Source: [Clostridium] asparagiforme DSM 15981
GTDB taxonomy: Bacteria > Bacillota > Clostridia > Lachnospirales > Lachnospiraceae
Reading direction: 5' to 3'
Assembly: GCA_025149125.1 (NCBI GenBank)
Contig: CP102272.1
Coordinates: 868,001 to 932,000, forward strand
Length of the DNA stretch: 64,000 nucleotides
In this document: positions 31,156-39,191 of the stretch, piece after piece
How positions within the stretch are numbered: position 1 is the stretch's first letter
How the letters are laid out: each line of letters starts with the position of its first letter
Translations under genes and position numbers: made by a program
The notes under the pieces: model-generated
What the model was told of the DNA's origin: nothing
Database searches by the model: none
The model's input: the letters and a program-made list of their open reading frames with translations, nothing else

Positions 31156-32362
31156 CAGGAAACGGCCCGGCGCCCGCCGGGGCCTTGTAGTTTTGACCGC
31201 CTGCGTTCTGGCGGGGATCACGCCGGTTACGGCCTTCGCAGCCAAACGGCCTGATGACAACCTTTCCGATGTGGAAGCGCCCAGGCCGGATGTGAACAAG
31301 GATTTAAGTCCGGAGTTCGCCTACAGCGAGGACAAATGGGCGGCCCTGCGGGATAACGTGATGGAGTACGGCGAGCTGGCCGACCTGATTCACGAGTACA
31401 ACCCCGTGGTCCGCAGCAACCGGGAGTCCTACAACGATATGCGCAGCAAGACGTTGAACGATGTATATCAGGAGGCCATGGACGCGGCCCAGGATCTGTG
31501 GGATCAGGCCGGGGACTCGGACGACGACTCCATGCGGGCAACCCTGAACATGCAGGGAAATACGCTGGCCAAGTCCGCGGACGATCTGTTTGAGGATCCG
31601 GAGATGCAGAAGATCAGTTACGACCAGGCCGAGGCGGGGCTGGTGTCCCAGGCCCAGCAGTTGATGATCACCTACCAGCAGTCCGGTTACACCATGGAGA
31701 ATCTTCAGAACACCCGCAGCCTGCTCCAGGCTCAGTATGAGGCCGCGGTGGCTCTTATGGGTACGGGAAGCTCCACTCAGGTTCAGGTGCTCAACGCCCA
31801 GAAGAGCGTCCAGGATCAGGACGCCGCGATTCTGTCCACCCAGAAGTCCATCGACAGCGTGCACCGCACGCTTTGCCTGATGACCGGATGGTCGGCGGAC
31901 GCGCAGCCCGAGATCCGGGCGGTGCCGGAGCCGGACCTTGGCCGTATCGATTCCATTAACCTGGAAGCGGACCAGGAGACGGCCCTTAAGAACAATTACA
32001 CCATCCGGTACAATGAGAAAAAGCTGGGCAACCTGAGCGCATCCACCCAGATCGAGGCCACCAAGGCCACCATCGAGGATGCCAGGAACAATGTGATCAA
32101 CGGCTTAAAGACCCAGTACAACACCATCCTCACCACACGGGATTCCCTGACCACGGCCCAGCTTCAGCTTCAGCTGGCCCAGGTGGATCTGGAGAAGGCT
32201 GCGGCAAGTCTGGCCGTGGGCTCCTCCACGCAGCTTCAGTACCAGAGCGCAGAGAACGCCTTTATCACGGCGAAGAACACGGTGGAGACTACCAAGCTGC
32301 AGCTGTTACTGGCTATGGAAAATTATGACTGGATTGTAAAAGGTCTTGTGGCATCGAAGTGA
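31145..32362 (+). CDS. TolC-like (OEP-fold) secreted protein 1
   Basis: A 405-residue protein with a basic N-terminus and signal peptide (LVVLTACVLAGITPVTAFAA). The mature part is long alpha-helical, with paired repeats typical of outer-membrane efflux proteins (LQAQYEAAVALMGTGSSTQV, SLAVGSSTQLQYQSAENAFI). Gram-positive cells have no outer membrane, so the role differs from TolC: possibly a wall-spanning helical barrel or adaptor. It is a paralogue of the next gene (YGELADLIHEYNP versus YDELADLIKNFYG). No transporter is encoded alongside. Confidence 0.8.
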   Translation: MRDNRKRPGARRGLVVLTACVLAGITPVTAFAAKRPDDNLSDVEAPRPDVNKDLSPEFAYSEDKWAALRDNVMEYGELADLIHEYNPVVRSNRESYNDMRSKTLNDVYQEAMDAAQDLWDQAGDSDDDSMRATLNMQGNTLAKSADDLFEDPEMQKISYDQAEAGLVSQAQQLMITYQQSGYTMENLQNTRSLLQAQYEAAVALMGTGSSTQVQVLNAQKSVQDQDAAILSTQKSIDSVHRTLCLMTGWSADAQPEIRAVPEPDLGRIDSINLEADQETALKNNYTIRYNEKKLGNLSASTQIEATKATIEDARNNVINGLKTQYNTILTTRDSLTTAQLQLQLAQVDLEKAAASLAVGSSTQLQYQSAENAFITAKNTVETTKLQLLLAMENYDWIVKGLVASK

Positions 32363-32388
32363 TGTGAGGAGTGAACGAGGTGAGTTTG

Positions 32389-33618
32389 ATGAACGATAGA
32401 AGATGGAAGGGGTTCTGCGCGGCCGCCATGGCGGCCCTGCTCTCGGCCGGACTGCCCCTCACCGCAATGGCGGAGCCGGAACCGGCTCCGGGGGACGGGT
32501 ACCAGCAGTATATGGAACGCCTGACTGACAACCGCATCGAGTACGATGAGCTGGCGGATCTGATCAAGAATTTTTACGGCCCCTTAAAGAGCCAGTACGA
32601 TTCCCTGGAGAGTATGAAGGGGGACACCGCCGACATTGCCATGCAGATGCGCGTTAGGGCGGATGATATGGTCAACGACGAGGACGGCCTGAAGGACCAG
32701 AAGAAGGACAATCCCCAGATGGCGCCTGTGCTGAACGGATACATTGCGCAGACCCGGGCCGGTATTAAGGAGCTGCGCAAGCAGGCCAAGAAGGTGGAGG
32801 ACAATTTGGATAAATTCGACTCCGGCGCAAAGATGATCGACCGCTATGTGAACAGCGCGGCCCAGGGGCTGGAGTTTCTGGTGAACACCTATCAGCAGAC
32901 CCTCTCGAAGCGGGAGCTGGTGGCAAAATCCGTGGAAGTGTCCCAGGCGGCCTGGAATCTGCAGCAGACCATGCAGGCTCAGGGCCTGGCGGTGGACGCC
33001 GATATTTTGTCCGCGGCTTCCCAGCTGGCTTCCTCCCGGCAGCAGCTGGCCAGTCTGGACTCCGGGCTGGAGCAGATGCGGGGCAATATTTACCAGCTCA
33101 CCGGCTACGATCTCAACGCGTCCGGTGTGGAGATCGGCCAGGTGCCCCACGCGGATCCGGCGGCCATCGCCTCCATCGATGTGGCGGCGGACAAGGATAA
33201 GGCGGCCATGAACAACTATGATCTGATCAACCTGCGGGGAACCGCCGGGGGCGGAAGCATGAATATGGTGGAGAAGCAGACCATGAAATCCACCACCATG
33301 ACCCGCAACAAGATCCGCAACGTGGAGTACAGCGAGGAGCAGGTGCGCTCCAATGTGCAGACGCTCTACGACACGATTTTACAGAAAAAGGCAGAGTACG
33401 ACTCAGCAAGCACCGCCTGGCAGAGCGCCCAGATCACCTGGAACGCGGCCCAGATCCAGCGCCAGGGAGGGCTGGTCAGCGATATCCAGTTCATGCAGAT
33501 GGAGCTGGCTTATCTTCAGGCCAAGTCCGGTTACGAATGCGCGGACCTGGCTCTGCAGCAGGCCATGCGGGACTACCAGTGGGCGGTTAAGGGCGTGACA
33601 ATAACGACGGCAGCATAA
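32389..33618 (+). CDS. TolC-like (OEP-fold) secreted protein 2
   Basis: A 409-residue paralogue of the preceding protein. The ATG 6 nt after GAGGTG was chosen; a GTG 18 nt upstream is in frame. Signal peptide FCAAAMAALLSAGLPLTAMA, then long helices with coiled-coil character (RAGIKELRKQAKKVEDNLDK, NIYQLTGYDLNASGVEIGQV, QITWNAAQIQRQGGLVSDIQ). The pair and TetR form one operon closed by a strong terminator. Confidence 0.8.
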   Translation: MNDRRWKGFCAAAMAALLSAGLPLTAMAEPEPAPGDGYQQYMERLTDNRIEYDELADLIKNFYGPLKSQYDSLESMKGDTADIAMQMRVRADDMVNDEDGLKDQKKDNPQMAPVLNGYIAQTRAGIKELRKQAKKVEDNLDKFDSGAKMIDRYVNSAAQGLEFLVNTYQQTLSKRELVAKSVEVSQAAWNLQQTMQAQGLAVDADILSAASQLASSRQQLASLDSGLEQMRGNIYQLTGYDLNASGVEIGQVPHADPAAIASIDVAADKDKAAMNNYDLINLRGTAGGGSMNMVEKQTMKSTTMTRNKIRNVEYSEEQVRSNVQTLYDTILQKKAEYDSASTAWQSAQITWNAAQIQRQGGLVSDIQFMQMELAYLQAKSGYECADLALQQAMRDYQWAVKGVTITTAA

Positions 33619-33630
33619 AGTTACATATGT

Positions 33631-33690
33631 TCCCGATTTCGTTGAATTTTCAGAAGATGTAACTTCTGAACAACGAAATCGGGATTTTTT
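33631..33690 (+). terminator. Strong terminator with alternative inner pairing
   Basis: A 14-bp perfect outer stem (TCCCGATTTCGTTG / CAACGAAATCGGGA) with an inner stem TTCAGAAG/CTTCTGAA, then six T. AAGTTACAT (33618-33626) is complementary to ATGTAACTT (33657-33665) and competes with the inner stem. Confidence 0.9.
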
Positions 33691-33744
33691 ATAAAGAATT
33701 TATGCAAATTACAGAATAAATGTACAAAAATTAGGAGTTGTCTC

Positions 33745-33773
33745 TTGCATTTGACAAAAAAAGATGTTATCAT
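33745..33773 (+). promoter_or_regulatory. Probable promoter of the HPr-like gene
   Basis: TTGCAT, 17-nt spacer, TATCAT. A second TATAAT at 33790-33795 is an alternative -10. An AAGGAGGT at 33803-33810 precedes an 11-codon GTG-started reading frame before the gene's own ribosome site, a possible leader peptide. Confidence 0.4.
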
Positions 33774-33857
33774 TTTTTTATAGGGGATATATAATGATTT
33801 ACAAGGAGGTTCGTGGTTACTGTTTTATGGTTCTGTGTTTTGAATTGAGGTGAGTTT

Positions 33858-34106
33858 ATGTTGATGCGACAAGTTGACCTCAGGGATATGGCCCCCAGGC
33901 CGATCCCGATTTCTTATCTGATTCAGACCGCCAATCAATTTCACTGTGATATCTATGTGACCAGCGATGCTGAGACTGTGAACGCGAAGAATTATGATGA
34001 GATTAAGAAGCTCAGAATGTGTGGCGCCCCCTTGACATTCTACTTTAAGGGAAGTGACGAGGGAGAAGCGGGCGACCGCATCGAACGGATTTTTACATCA
34101 GGATAA
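33858..34106 (+). CDS. HPr-like domain protein lacking phosphorylation residues
   Basis: An 82-residue protein aligning over its length with HPr: PISYLIQTANQFHCDIYVTS corresponds to helix 1 and strand 2, TVNAKNYDEIKKL to the Ser46 region, and DEGEAGDRIERIF to the C-terminal helix. The active-site GIHARPA is DMAPRPI here, so His15 is replaced, and Ser46 is asparagine. It therefore cannot act in sugar-phosphate relay and may be a regulatory HPr-fold protein, as Crh is in Bacillus (though Crh keeps Ser46). Single-gene unit with its own terminator. Confidence 0.75.
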   Translation: MLMRQVDLRDMAPRPIPISYLIQTANQFHCDIYVTSDAETVNAKNYDEIKKLRMCGAPLTFYFKGSDEGEAGDRIERIFTSG

Positions 34107-34144
34107 TAAAGAGAAGGGGAAAAAGGACATGCATTTCAAGCGCT

Positions 34145-34182
34145 AAAGGAGAGCCGGCGGCAACGCGGAGGCTCTCCTTTTC
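34145..34182 (+). terminator. Terminator of the HPr-like gene
   Basis: AAAGGAGAGCC / GGCTCTCCTTT, 14-nt loop, TTTT at the end. Confidence 0.8.
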
Positions 34183-34220
34183 GAGTGGCGCGCCCTCTTG
34201 GACGCGCTCTGACAGCGGAT

Positions 34221-35762
34221 TCAGTTGGTTTCTTCGTCCAGATAATGTCTGGCGTCTTTGAAAAAGCTCCACACAATCAGCAGAATAATGAAACCGATGG
34301 GGAAGGCGGCGATGATGGATACCGTCTGCAGGTTCGTCATGGAATTCTCCGAGAAGATCAGGGCGATGGGCAGCAGCATGAGCACCACGGCCCAGAACAG
34401 CTTTACCTTCCGGTCCGGCTCCTCACCGGCCTCCAGGGACTTGTAGGAGTAGGAGGAGGCTACCATGGTCAGGGCGTCGAAGGAGGTGGCGTAGAAGGCC
34501 ACCATGGTAACTGCCAGCAGAATCAGGCCGAACTTGGCCAGCGGCAGAGTCTCGAACACGGCGATGATGGTCTTGTAAAGGTTCTGAGTTCCGGCGTAAA
34601 TTCCCATCAGATCCAGCTTTCCGTGCATCTGCAGGCCCAGCCCGTAGTTGCCCAGAATGATGAAGGAGGTAAAGGTTCCGGCCAGCCCGAAAAAGTAGCC
34701 GCCGAACACGGTCTGGCGGATGGTGCGCCCCTTGCTGATGGTGCCGATAAAGAAGGGGGTCGCGACGCACCAGACCATCCAGTAGGCCCAGTAGAAGATC
34801 GTCCAGTTCTGGGGGAAGGAGGAGGTACGCAGCGCGTCGGTCCAGGTGGCCAGGGAGATAAAGTTCTGGGTCAGGTTGCCCAGAGCGGTCAGGCCGGTTT
34901 CCACGATGTAACGGCCTTCGCCGCCGCCGAAGAACACATAGGCCAGCAGTCCGAAAAACAGGTATACACAGGAGGCGGCCAGTTTGGCTATGCCCTCCAT
35001 ACCGAAGTAAACGGCCATGGTGTAGACCACGCAGATGATCACCAGGATGCCGATGGTCAGCAGGTTGGTCTCCCGGATGCCGAACACCCGGCTGATGGCC
35101 ATGGACAAAAGCGGGGTGGCCAGGGAAAAGGTGGTGGCGGTTCCAGCCAGCAGGGCAAAGACCGCGGTCAGATCGATCACTTTACCCCAGAAGCCGTCCA
35201 CGCGTTTCCCGAGAAGGGGACGGCAGGCCTCGGAATATTTCTGTTTGCTGCGGCGGCGCACATGGATCATGAAACCGAAGGAGACGGCCAGGATGATGTA
35301 GAAGCTCCAGGGAATGGGGCCCCAATGGAACAGAGGGTAGGTGCTGGCCCAGTCCTGCTGGGTACCCATTTCCAGAATATGGGGTTCATTGGCGTAGAGC
35401 ATCCACTCGCACAGGGAATAGAACAGGATGTCCGCGGCCAGACCGGCGGTGAACATCATGGAGCCCCAGCGGAAGGCGGAATACTGCGGTTTGTCCGTGT
35501 CGCCCAGGCGGATTTTACCGAAGCGGGAAAAACCCATGTACAGGGAGCAGATGAAGGCCCCCAGCCCCAGGATCAGGTAATAGCTGCCCAACTGGTCGCC
35601 CAGGAAAAAGCGGATGGAACTGAGAATACCCGACGAGGCCTCCGGCAGAACCATGAACAGGGCGCACAGCACGAGAATGCATAAAAAGGGCACGATGGTG
35701 ACAATCCAGTCCACGCGCTTTGTGACAGGGCGGGCGGCGGGGGTGTTGCAATCCGGTTTCAT
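34221..35762 (-). CDS. BCCT-family betaine/carnitine/choline transporter
   Basis: A 513-residue protein with about twelve membrane helices. RWGSMMFTAGLAADILFYSL is the BCCT helix-3 substrate region and WTIFYWAYWMVWCVATPFF the signature helix 8 with its tryptophan box. AAGGAGGAA precedes the ATG. The usual long cytosolic C-terminal osmosensor is short here, so a nutritional (betaine or carnitine) exchanger is as likely as osmoprotection. Monocistronic on the minus strand. Confidence 0.92.
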   Translation of the reverse strand: MKPDCNTPAARPVTKRVDWIVTIVPFLCILVLCALFMVLPEASSGILSSIRFFLGDQLGSYYLILGLGAFICSLYMGFSRFGKIRLGDTDKPQYSAFRWGSMMFTAGLAADILFYSLCEWMLYANEPHILEMGTQQDWASTYPLFHWGPIPWSFYIILAVSFGFMIHVRRRSKQKYSEACRPLLGKRVDGFWGKVIDLTAVFALLAGTATTFSLATPLLSMAISRVFGIRETNLLTIGILVIICVVYTMAVYFGMEGIAKLAASCVYLFFGLLAYVFFGGGEGRYIVETGLTALGNLTQNFISLATWTDALRTSSFPQNWTIFYWAYWMVWCVATPFFIGTISKGRTIRQTVFGGYFFGLAGTFTSFIILGNYGLGLQMHGKLDLMGIYAGTQNLYKTIIAVFETLPLAKFGLILLAVTMVAFYATSFDALTMVASSYSYKSLEAGEEPDRKVKLFWAVVLMLLPIALIFSENSMTNLQTVSIIAAFPIGFIILLIVWSFFKDARHYLDEETN

Positions 35763-36093
35763 AAAATATTCCTCCTTGGCAGGCAGATTCAGTCATCAAT
35801 CCGATAATGTTCAAAAAAGTTTAAAAATAAATGATATTGAACATATTACCACCGGAAGCTGGAAAAATCAAGAGGGATTTCAAACTTTACCAAGAATAAC
35901 AATAATTTCGTAAGAAAAAAGGTCTGTTAAATTCGGGGATTGTCCGCTATAATAATACCGTTGACGGTCTGTCCGCCCGGCGGTTCTCGGGGGATCAGGC
36001 CGAATTGCAGCCGCCGGCTGCTCCCGGGAGATCCAGACCGGCGGGGCCGTCAGGCCGGCTGCTTTTTGTAAGAATGAAGGAGGATTTGATAAA
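35763..36093. promoter_or_regulatory. Divergent intergenic region with structured 5' leader
   Basis: On the + strand TGTTAA, 17 nt, TATAAT (35949-35954) precedes a GC-rich leader. It holds CCGCCGG/CCGGCGG pairing around CCCGGG, and two copies of CCGGCTGC, the second ending in TTTTT (36063-36067). The near copy pairs with GCAGCCG locally and the far copy could pair with the same strand as a terminator. Leader attenuation is possible but unproven. Confidence 0.4.
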
Positions 36094-36630
36094 ATGAAAC
36101 AGTTCAAAAAGTTATCCGCGTTGTTTCTCTTGTGCGCGGCAATCCTCTGCGGCTGTACGCAGAGCAATATTGTTTCCCCCACAGGCGGTGTGGTGGAGGG
36201 CCCGGCCGTTCCGGACGTGGAGACAAAGGACGATGTGGAGATCGACTGGGATGAAGTGAACCAGGCTATGCGCGACGAGTTTATGGAGCCCTACGGGCCC
36301 TTTGGCGATTACGTCATGGAGATGGCCGCAACCTACGACGCATCCAGCAAGACCGTAACCGTGCTGCTTCCCGTGACAGCCAAGACCACCGGCGAGATTG
36401 CGGTGGAATACGGCGAGGCCGTGCTCAAGGTCATCGGAGATGAGCTGGCGACCCAGGATTTCTCCTATACGCCTTCCGATGAGGAGAAACTGTACTACGG
36501 CGGTTTCTTTGATGAGAACAATGTGAAGATCCAGATCTTCCCCTTCAACAGCCAGGACGACGAGAGCACCTATCTGGTGAACGACACTATCAAGGCGGGA
36601 GAGCAGAGAGCGCTGACCGCTCTGAAGTAG
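36094..36630 (+). CDS. Small lipoprotein of unknown function
   Basis: A 178-residue protein with a lipoprotein signal (LFLLCAAILCGC, Cys about residue 21) and a soluble domain from residue 50: MRDEFMEPYGPFGDYVMEMA, KTVTVLLPVTAKTTGEIAVE, TYLVNDTIKAGEQRALTALK. Start after GAAGGAGGATTT. Anchored on the outer face of the membrane. No family recognised; the next gene is also secreted. Confidence 0.75.
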   Translation: MKQFKKLSALFLLCAAILCGCTQSNIVSPTGGVVEGPAVPDVETKDDVEIDWDEVNQAMRDEFMEPYGPFGDYVMEMAATYDASSKTVTVLLPVTAKTTGEIAVEYGEAVLKVIGDELATQDFSYTPSDEEKLYYGGFFDENNVKIQIFPFNSQDDESTYLVNDTIKAGEQRALTALK

Positions 36631-36681
36631 GAACGACGCTCCGGCGGAAGACAATGACATTAGAAAGAGAAGGACTTGAAT

Positions 36682-37926
36682 ATGAGACGAGATTCCTACT
36701 GGAAACAGTCGGCGGCCTGCGTCCTGGCCCTGATGCTTCTGCTGGTGAGCGGCGGCCGGGCTGAGAGCTTTGCCATGGGCGGCTCCTACAAGGCTCAGGC
36801 CCAGACCCTCTACTCCCCCGGCAAGGTGATCGTCGCCGACGATGAGCCGGCGGGTGGCAGCGGCGGCAGTGCGGACGGCGCAGGCGGCTCCGGGGAAGCC
36901 CAGATCACCAGCGTCGGCGGAGACGGCGGACAGACGCAGCAGGCGGGAGACGCAGGCCAGGCCCAGCAGGCAGCCGGGCAGACCGGGGACAGCACCCAGG
37001 CCCAGCAGACAGGCGGACAGGCCGGGGATACCCAGGCGGCCGCGCAGCCTGCCCCTGTAGTCGCGGCAATCGGCTCCGTGCAGACCCCGGTGACCGATTC
37101 CTCCACCTGGTTCGGGCCGGGCCGTTTGACCATGTATGCCAACAATGCCTCCACAGCGCAGCTGCTCTCGGTGATCATCGAGAACGGGGAAGGCGGGCTG
37201 ATCGTGGTGGACGGCGGCTGGACCGAGAACGCGGATTATCTGTTAAATCAGATCAAGGAGAAAGGCGGCCATGTGATGGCCTGGCTGGTCACCCATCCCC
37301 ACAGCGACCACGCGGGAGCGCTTGCCGAGATTCTGAGCAAGCACAGCGGAGAGATTACCATCGACGGCATCTATTACTCCTTCCTGGAGGACAGCTGGTA
37401 TCAGGAAAAGGATTCCAATGCAGCGGGAATGGTGCAGCGCCTTAAGAGCATTTTCGCCCAGATGCCCCAGGAGAAGCTTCACGGAAACATCGTTTCCGGC
37501 CAGGTCATTGAGGCGGGCCCGGCCCGGATCCAGGTGCTCAACCCGGCCTACAAGACCAGCAGTGATTTTGTAAACAACAGCAGCGTAGCCTACATGGTTT
37601 CGCTTAACGGGACCAATGTGGTGTTCCTGGGCGATCTGGCGCTGGCAGGAGGCGACCGGCTGATGTCCGAGGTCGACCTGCGCGCCCTGGACTGCGACAT
37701 CGTACAGATGGCCCATCACGGCCAGAACGGCGTGGACTATGAGGTTTACAAGGCGCTAAAGCCCAGGGCCAGCCTGTGGCCCACTCCACAGTGGCTGTGG
37801 GACAACGACGGCGGCTCCGGCTACGGAACCGGCAACTGGAAGACCCAGGAGACAAAGAACTGGCTGGTCCGTCTGGGCGTACAGGAAACCTACTGCATCA
37901 AGGACGGAAATCAGGTAATCGAATAA
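36682..37926 (+). CDS. Secreted metallo-beta-lactamase-fold hydrolase (ComEC C-terminal type)
   Basis: A 414-residue protein. The ATG 8 nt after AGAAGGA is preferred over a TTG two codons earlier. Signal peptide at residues 8-30, then a Q/G/A-rich linker (about 55-115). The catalytic domain has THPHSDHAGAL (HxHxDH), VFLGDLAL and MAHHGQNG, giving the full di-metal set. It resembles the extracellular hydrolase domain of ComEC and related secreted MBL proteins; substrate may be nucleic acid or phosphodiester. Confidence 0.85.
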   Translation: MRRDSYWKQSAACVLALMLLLVSGGRAESFAMGGSYKAQAQTLYSPGKVIVADDEPAGGSGGSADGAGGSGEAQITSVGGDGGQTQQAGDAGQAQQAAGQTGDSTQAQQTGGQAGDTQAAAQPAPVVAAIGSVQTPVTDSSTWFGPGRLTMYANNASTAQLLSVIIENGEGGLIVVDGGWTENADYLLNQIKEKGGHVMAWLVTHPHSDHAGALAEILSKHSGEITIDGIYYSFLEDSWYQEKDSNAAGMVQRLKSIFAQMPQEKLHGNIVSGQVIEAGPARIQVLNPAYKTSSDFVNNSSVAYMVSLNGTNVVFLGDLALAGGDRLMSEVDLRALDCDIVQMAHHGQNGVDYEVYKALKPRASLWPTPQWLWDNDGGSGYGTGNWKTQETKNWLVRLGVQETYCIKDGNQVIE

Positions 37927-37950
37927 CGTACGGCTGGCATTTCACAGCTG

Positions 37951-37991
37951 AAAAAACGGCGTCTGAGAAAGCTCTCAGGACGCCGTTTTTT
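37951..37991. terminator. Bidirectional terminator
   Basis: AAAAAACGGCGTC / GACGCCGTTTTTT with inner CTGAG/CTCAG, between converging genes. Confidence 0.9.
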
Positions 37992-38048
37992 GTTTGAATG
38001 CAATGGGCCGTTGTAACAGTCCGGGGCCGCTCCATGATTGTAAATTCG

Positions 38049-39035
38049 TCAATCCCGGCAGGGAAGCCCGCTGTGATAAGAATAATTTCCGATCTCGTTC
38101 AGGAGACGACCCAGGGAGACCGGATCCACACCGGGGGTGCCGTCCACCAGGGAATTAATCATGTAGTAGATGGTGTCCAGCTTGGACAGGGACTGCTTGA
38201 ACAGATCCGGGAAAGAGGCCTGGGAGGCGATCTGCTTGTTCCAGGGATTGCACCAGGTCTCGTGGCGCAGGTTCAGGCTCCAGGCCGGGTCCGCCACCGT
38301 GTCCGTGACCAGCTTGTTGGAGGCCACGGGATTTTTGAGGAAGATATTCTCCACAAACTCTATTTTGTTCTTTTTCTTACCGTAGGGGTCCGCCAGCGTG
38401 CGGCAGCCGAAGCGGATGGCCAGGATGGAGCGGTGGATCATCCGCGCGGTGACCTGGTAGTTGTTGCGGTAGCTCAGCGGATAATAGGTCTCGTTGATGC
38501 ACTTTGAGAGAAAGCGGGAGATGAACTGGATCTCCATACCGTTTAAACAGATGGTGGCCGCCTGGTTGAACTGGGACGGCTTTTTCTTTTTGTACTTGCG
38601 CAGCAGCAGGGCGTCGATGTCGTTCTCCAGCTGGGCGTGAAGCCCGTGGTAGTAGCCGCCCGGATGGTCCACGTCGTACTCGATCCGGCCGTAGACGTAG
38701 GGGTGGCAGATGGAATCGCCCACGTAGTGGCACAAAAAACCGCAAACATAGGCAAGTCCCTCCTCGCGCTGCTGGCGGGACTCGATGTTGGTGAGATTTT
38801 CAAAGCAGCAGCTGAAAAACTGATTGACCAGATGCTCGTGCATGTGGGAACCTACGTTGCGGTGGTCCCGGTGGCGCAGGACAGGAAGGTTGTAGAAGAA
38901 GATATCCGGCCCCTGCAGTCCCAGCTGATACAGCCAGCGGTACTTGGCAATTATAAATTTTAAGGACGTCTGGGGCATATCGTTGTACGCTTTCATGCCC
39001 AATATATAGTGCGTGGTAAAGCCCGGCATCGCCAT
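38049..39035 (-). CDS. Zinc-dependent phospholipase C-like protein
   Basis: A 328-residue protein. Histidines early (FTTHYILG) and GFLCHYVGDSICHPYVY in the middle match the zinc-dependent phospholipase C/S1-P1 fold ligands, as does QGPDIFFYN. No signal peptide is visible, so it may act in the cytosol, as many clostridial members of this family appear to. Phospholipid specificity is not shown. Confidence 0.82.
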   Translation of the reverse strand: MAMPGFTTHYILGMKAYNDMPQTSLKFIIAKYRWLYQLGLQGPDIFFYNLPVLRHRDHRNVGSHMHEHLVNQFFSCCFENLTNIESRQQREEGLAYVCGFLCHYVGDSICHPYVYGRIEYDVDHPGGYYHGLHAQLENDIDALLLRKYKKKKPSQFNQAATICLNGMEIQFISRFLSKCINETYYPLSYRNNYQVTARMIHRSILAIRFGCRTLADPYGKKKNKIEFVENIFLKNPVASNKLVTDTVADPAWSLNLRHETWCNPWNKQIASQASFPDLFKQSLSKLDTIYYMINSLVDGTPGVDPVSLGRLLNEIGNYSYHSGLPCRD

Positions 39036-39191
39036 ACCTCTTTTCTTTGTAAGATATGTTTTATTTTAACATAATTGCATCTGAAATGCGAGGCATATAC
39101 ACTAGAAAATTCTGTGAACTGTCATAGTCCCGCCCGGCTGCGAATAAGACAGATAGTGAGGACGGCAGCCTTGGGCGGAAGGTGGCGGAAT

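Noticed and set aside
31145..33618. True Gram-negative efflux system
   Set aside because: SpoIIR, YesMN and wall-binding repeats point to a Gram-positive spore-former, and no inner-membrane pump or adaptor genes are present.
34185..35684. A 499-codon + strand open frame rich in H, G and Q
   Set aside because: Exact antisense of the BCCT transporter. The composition is that of a shadow frame in GC-rich coding DNA.
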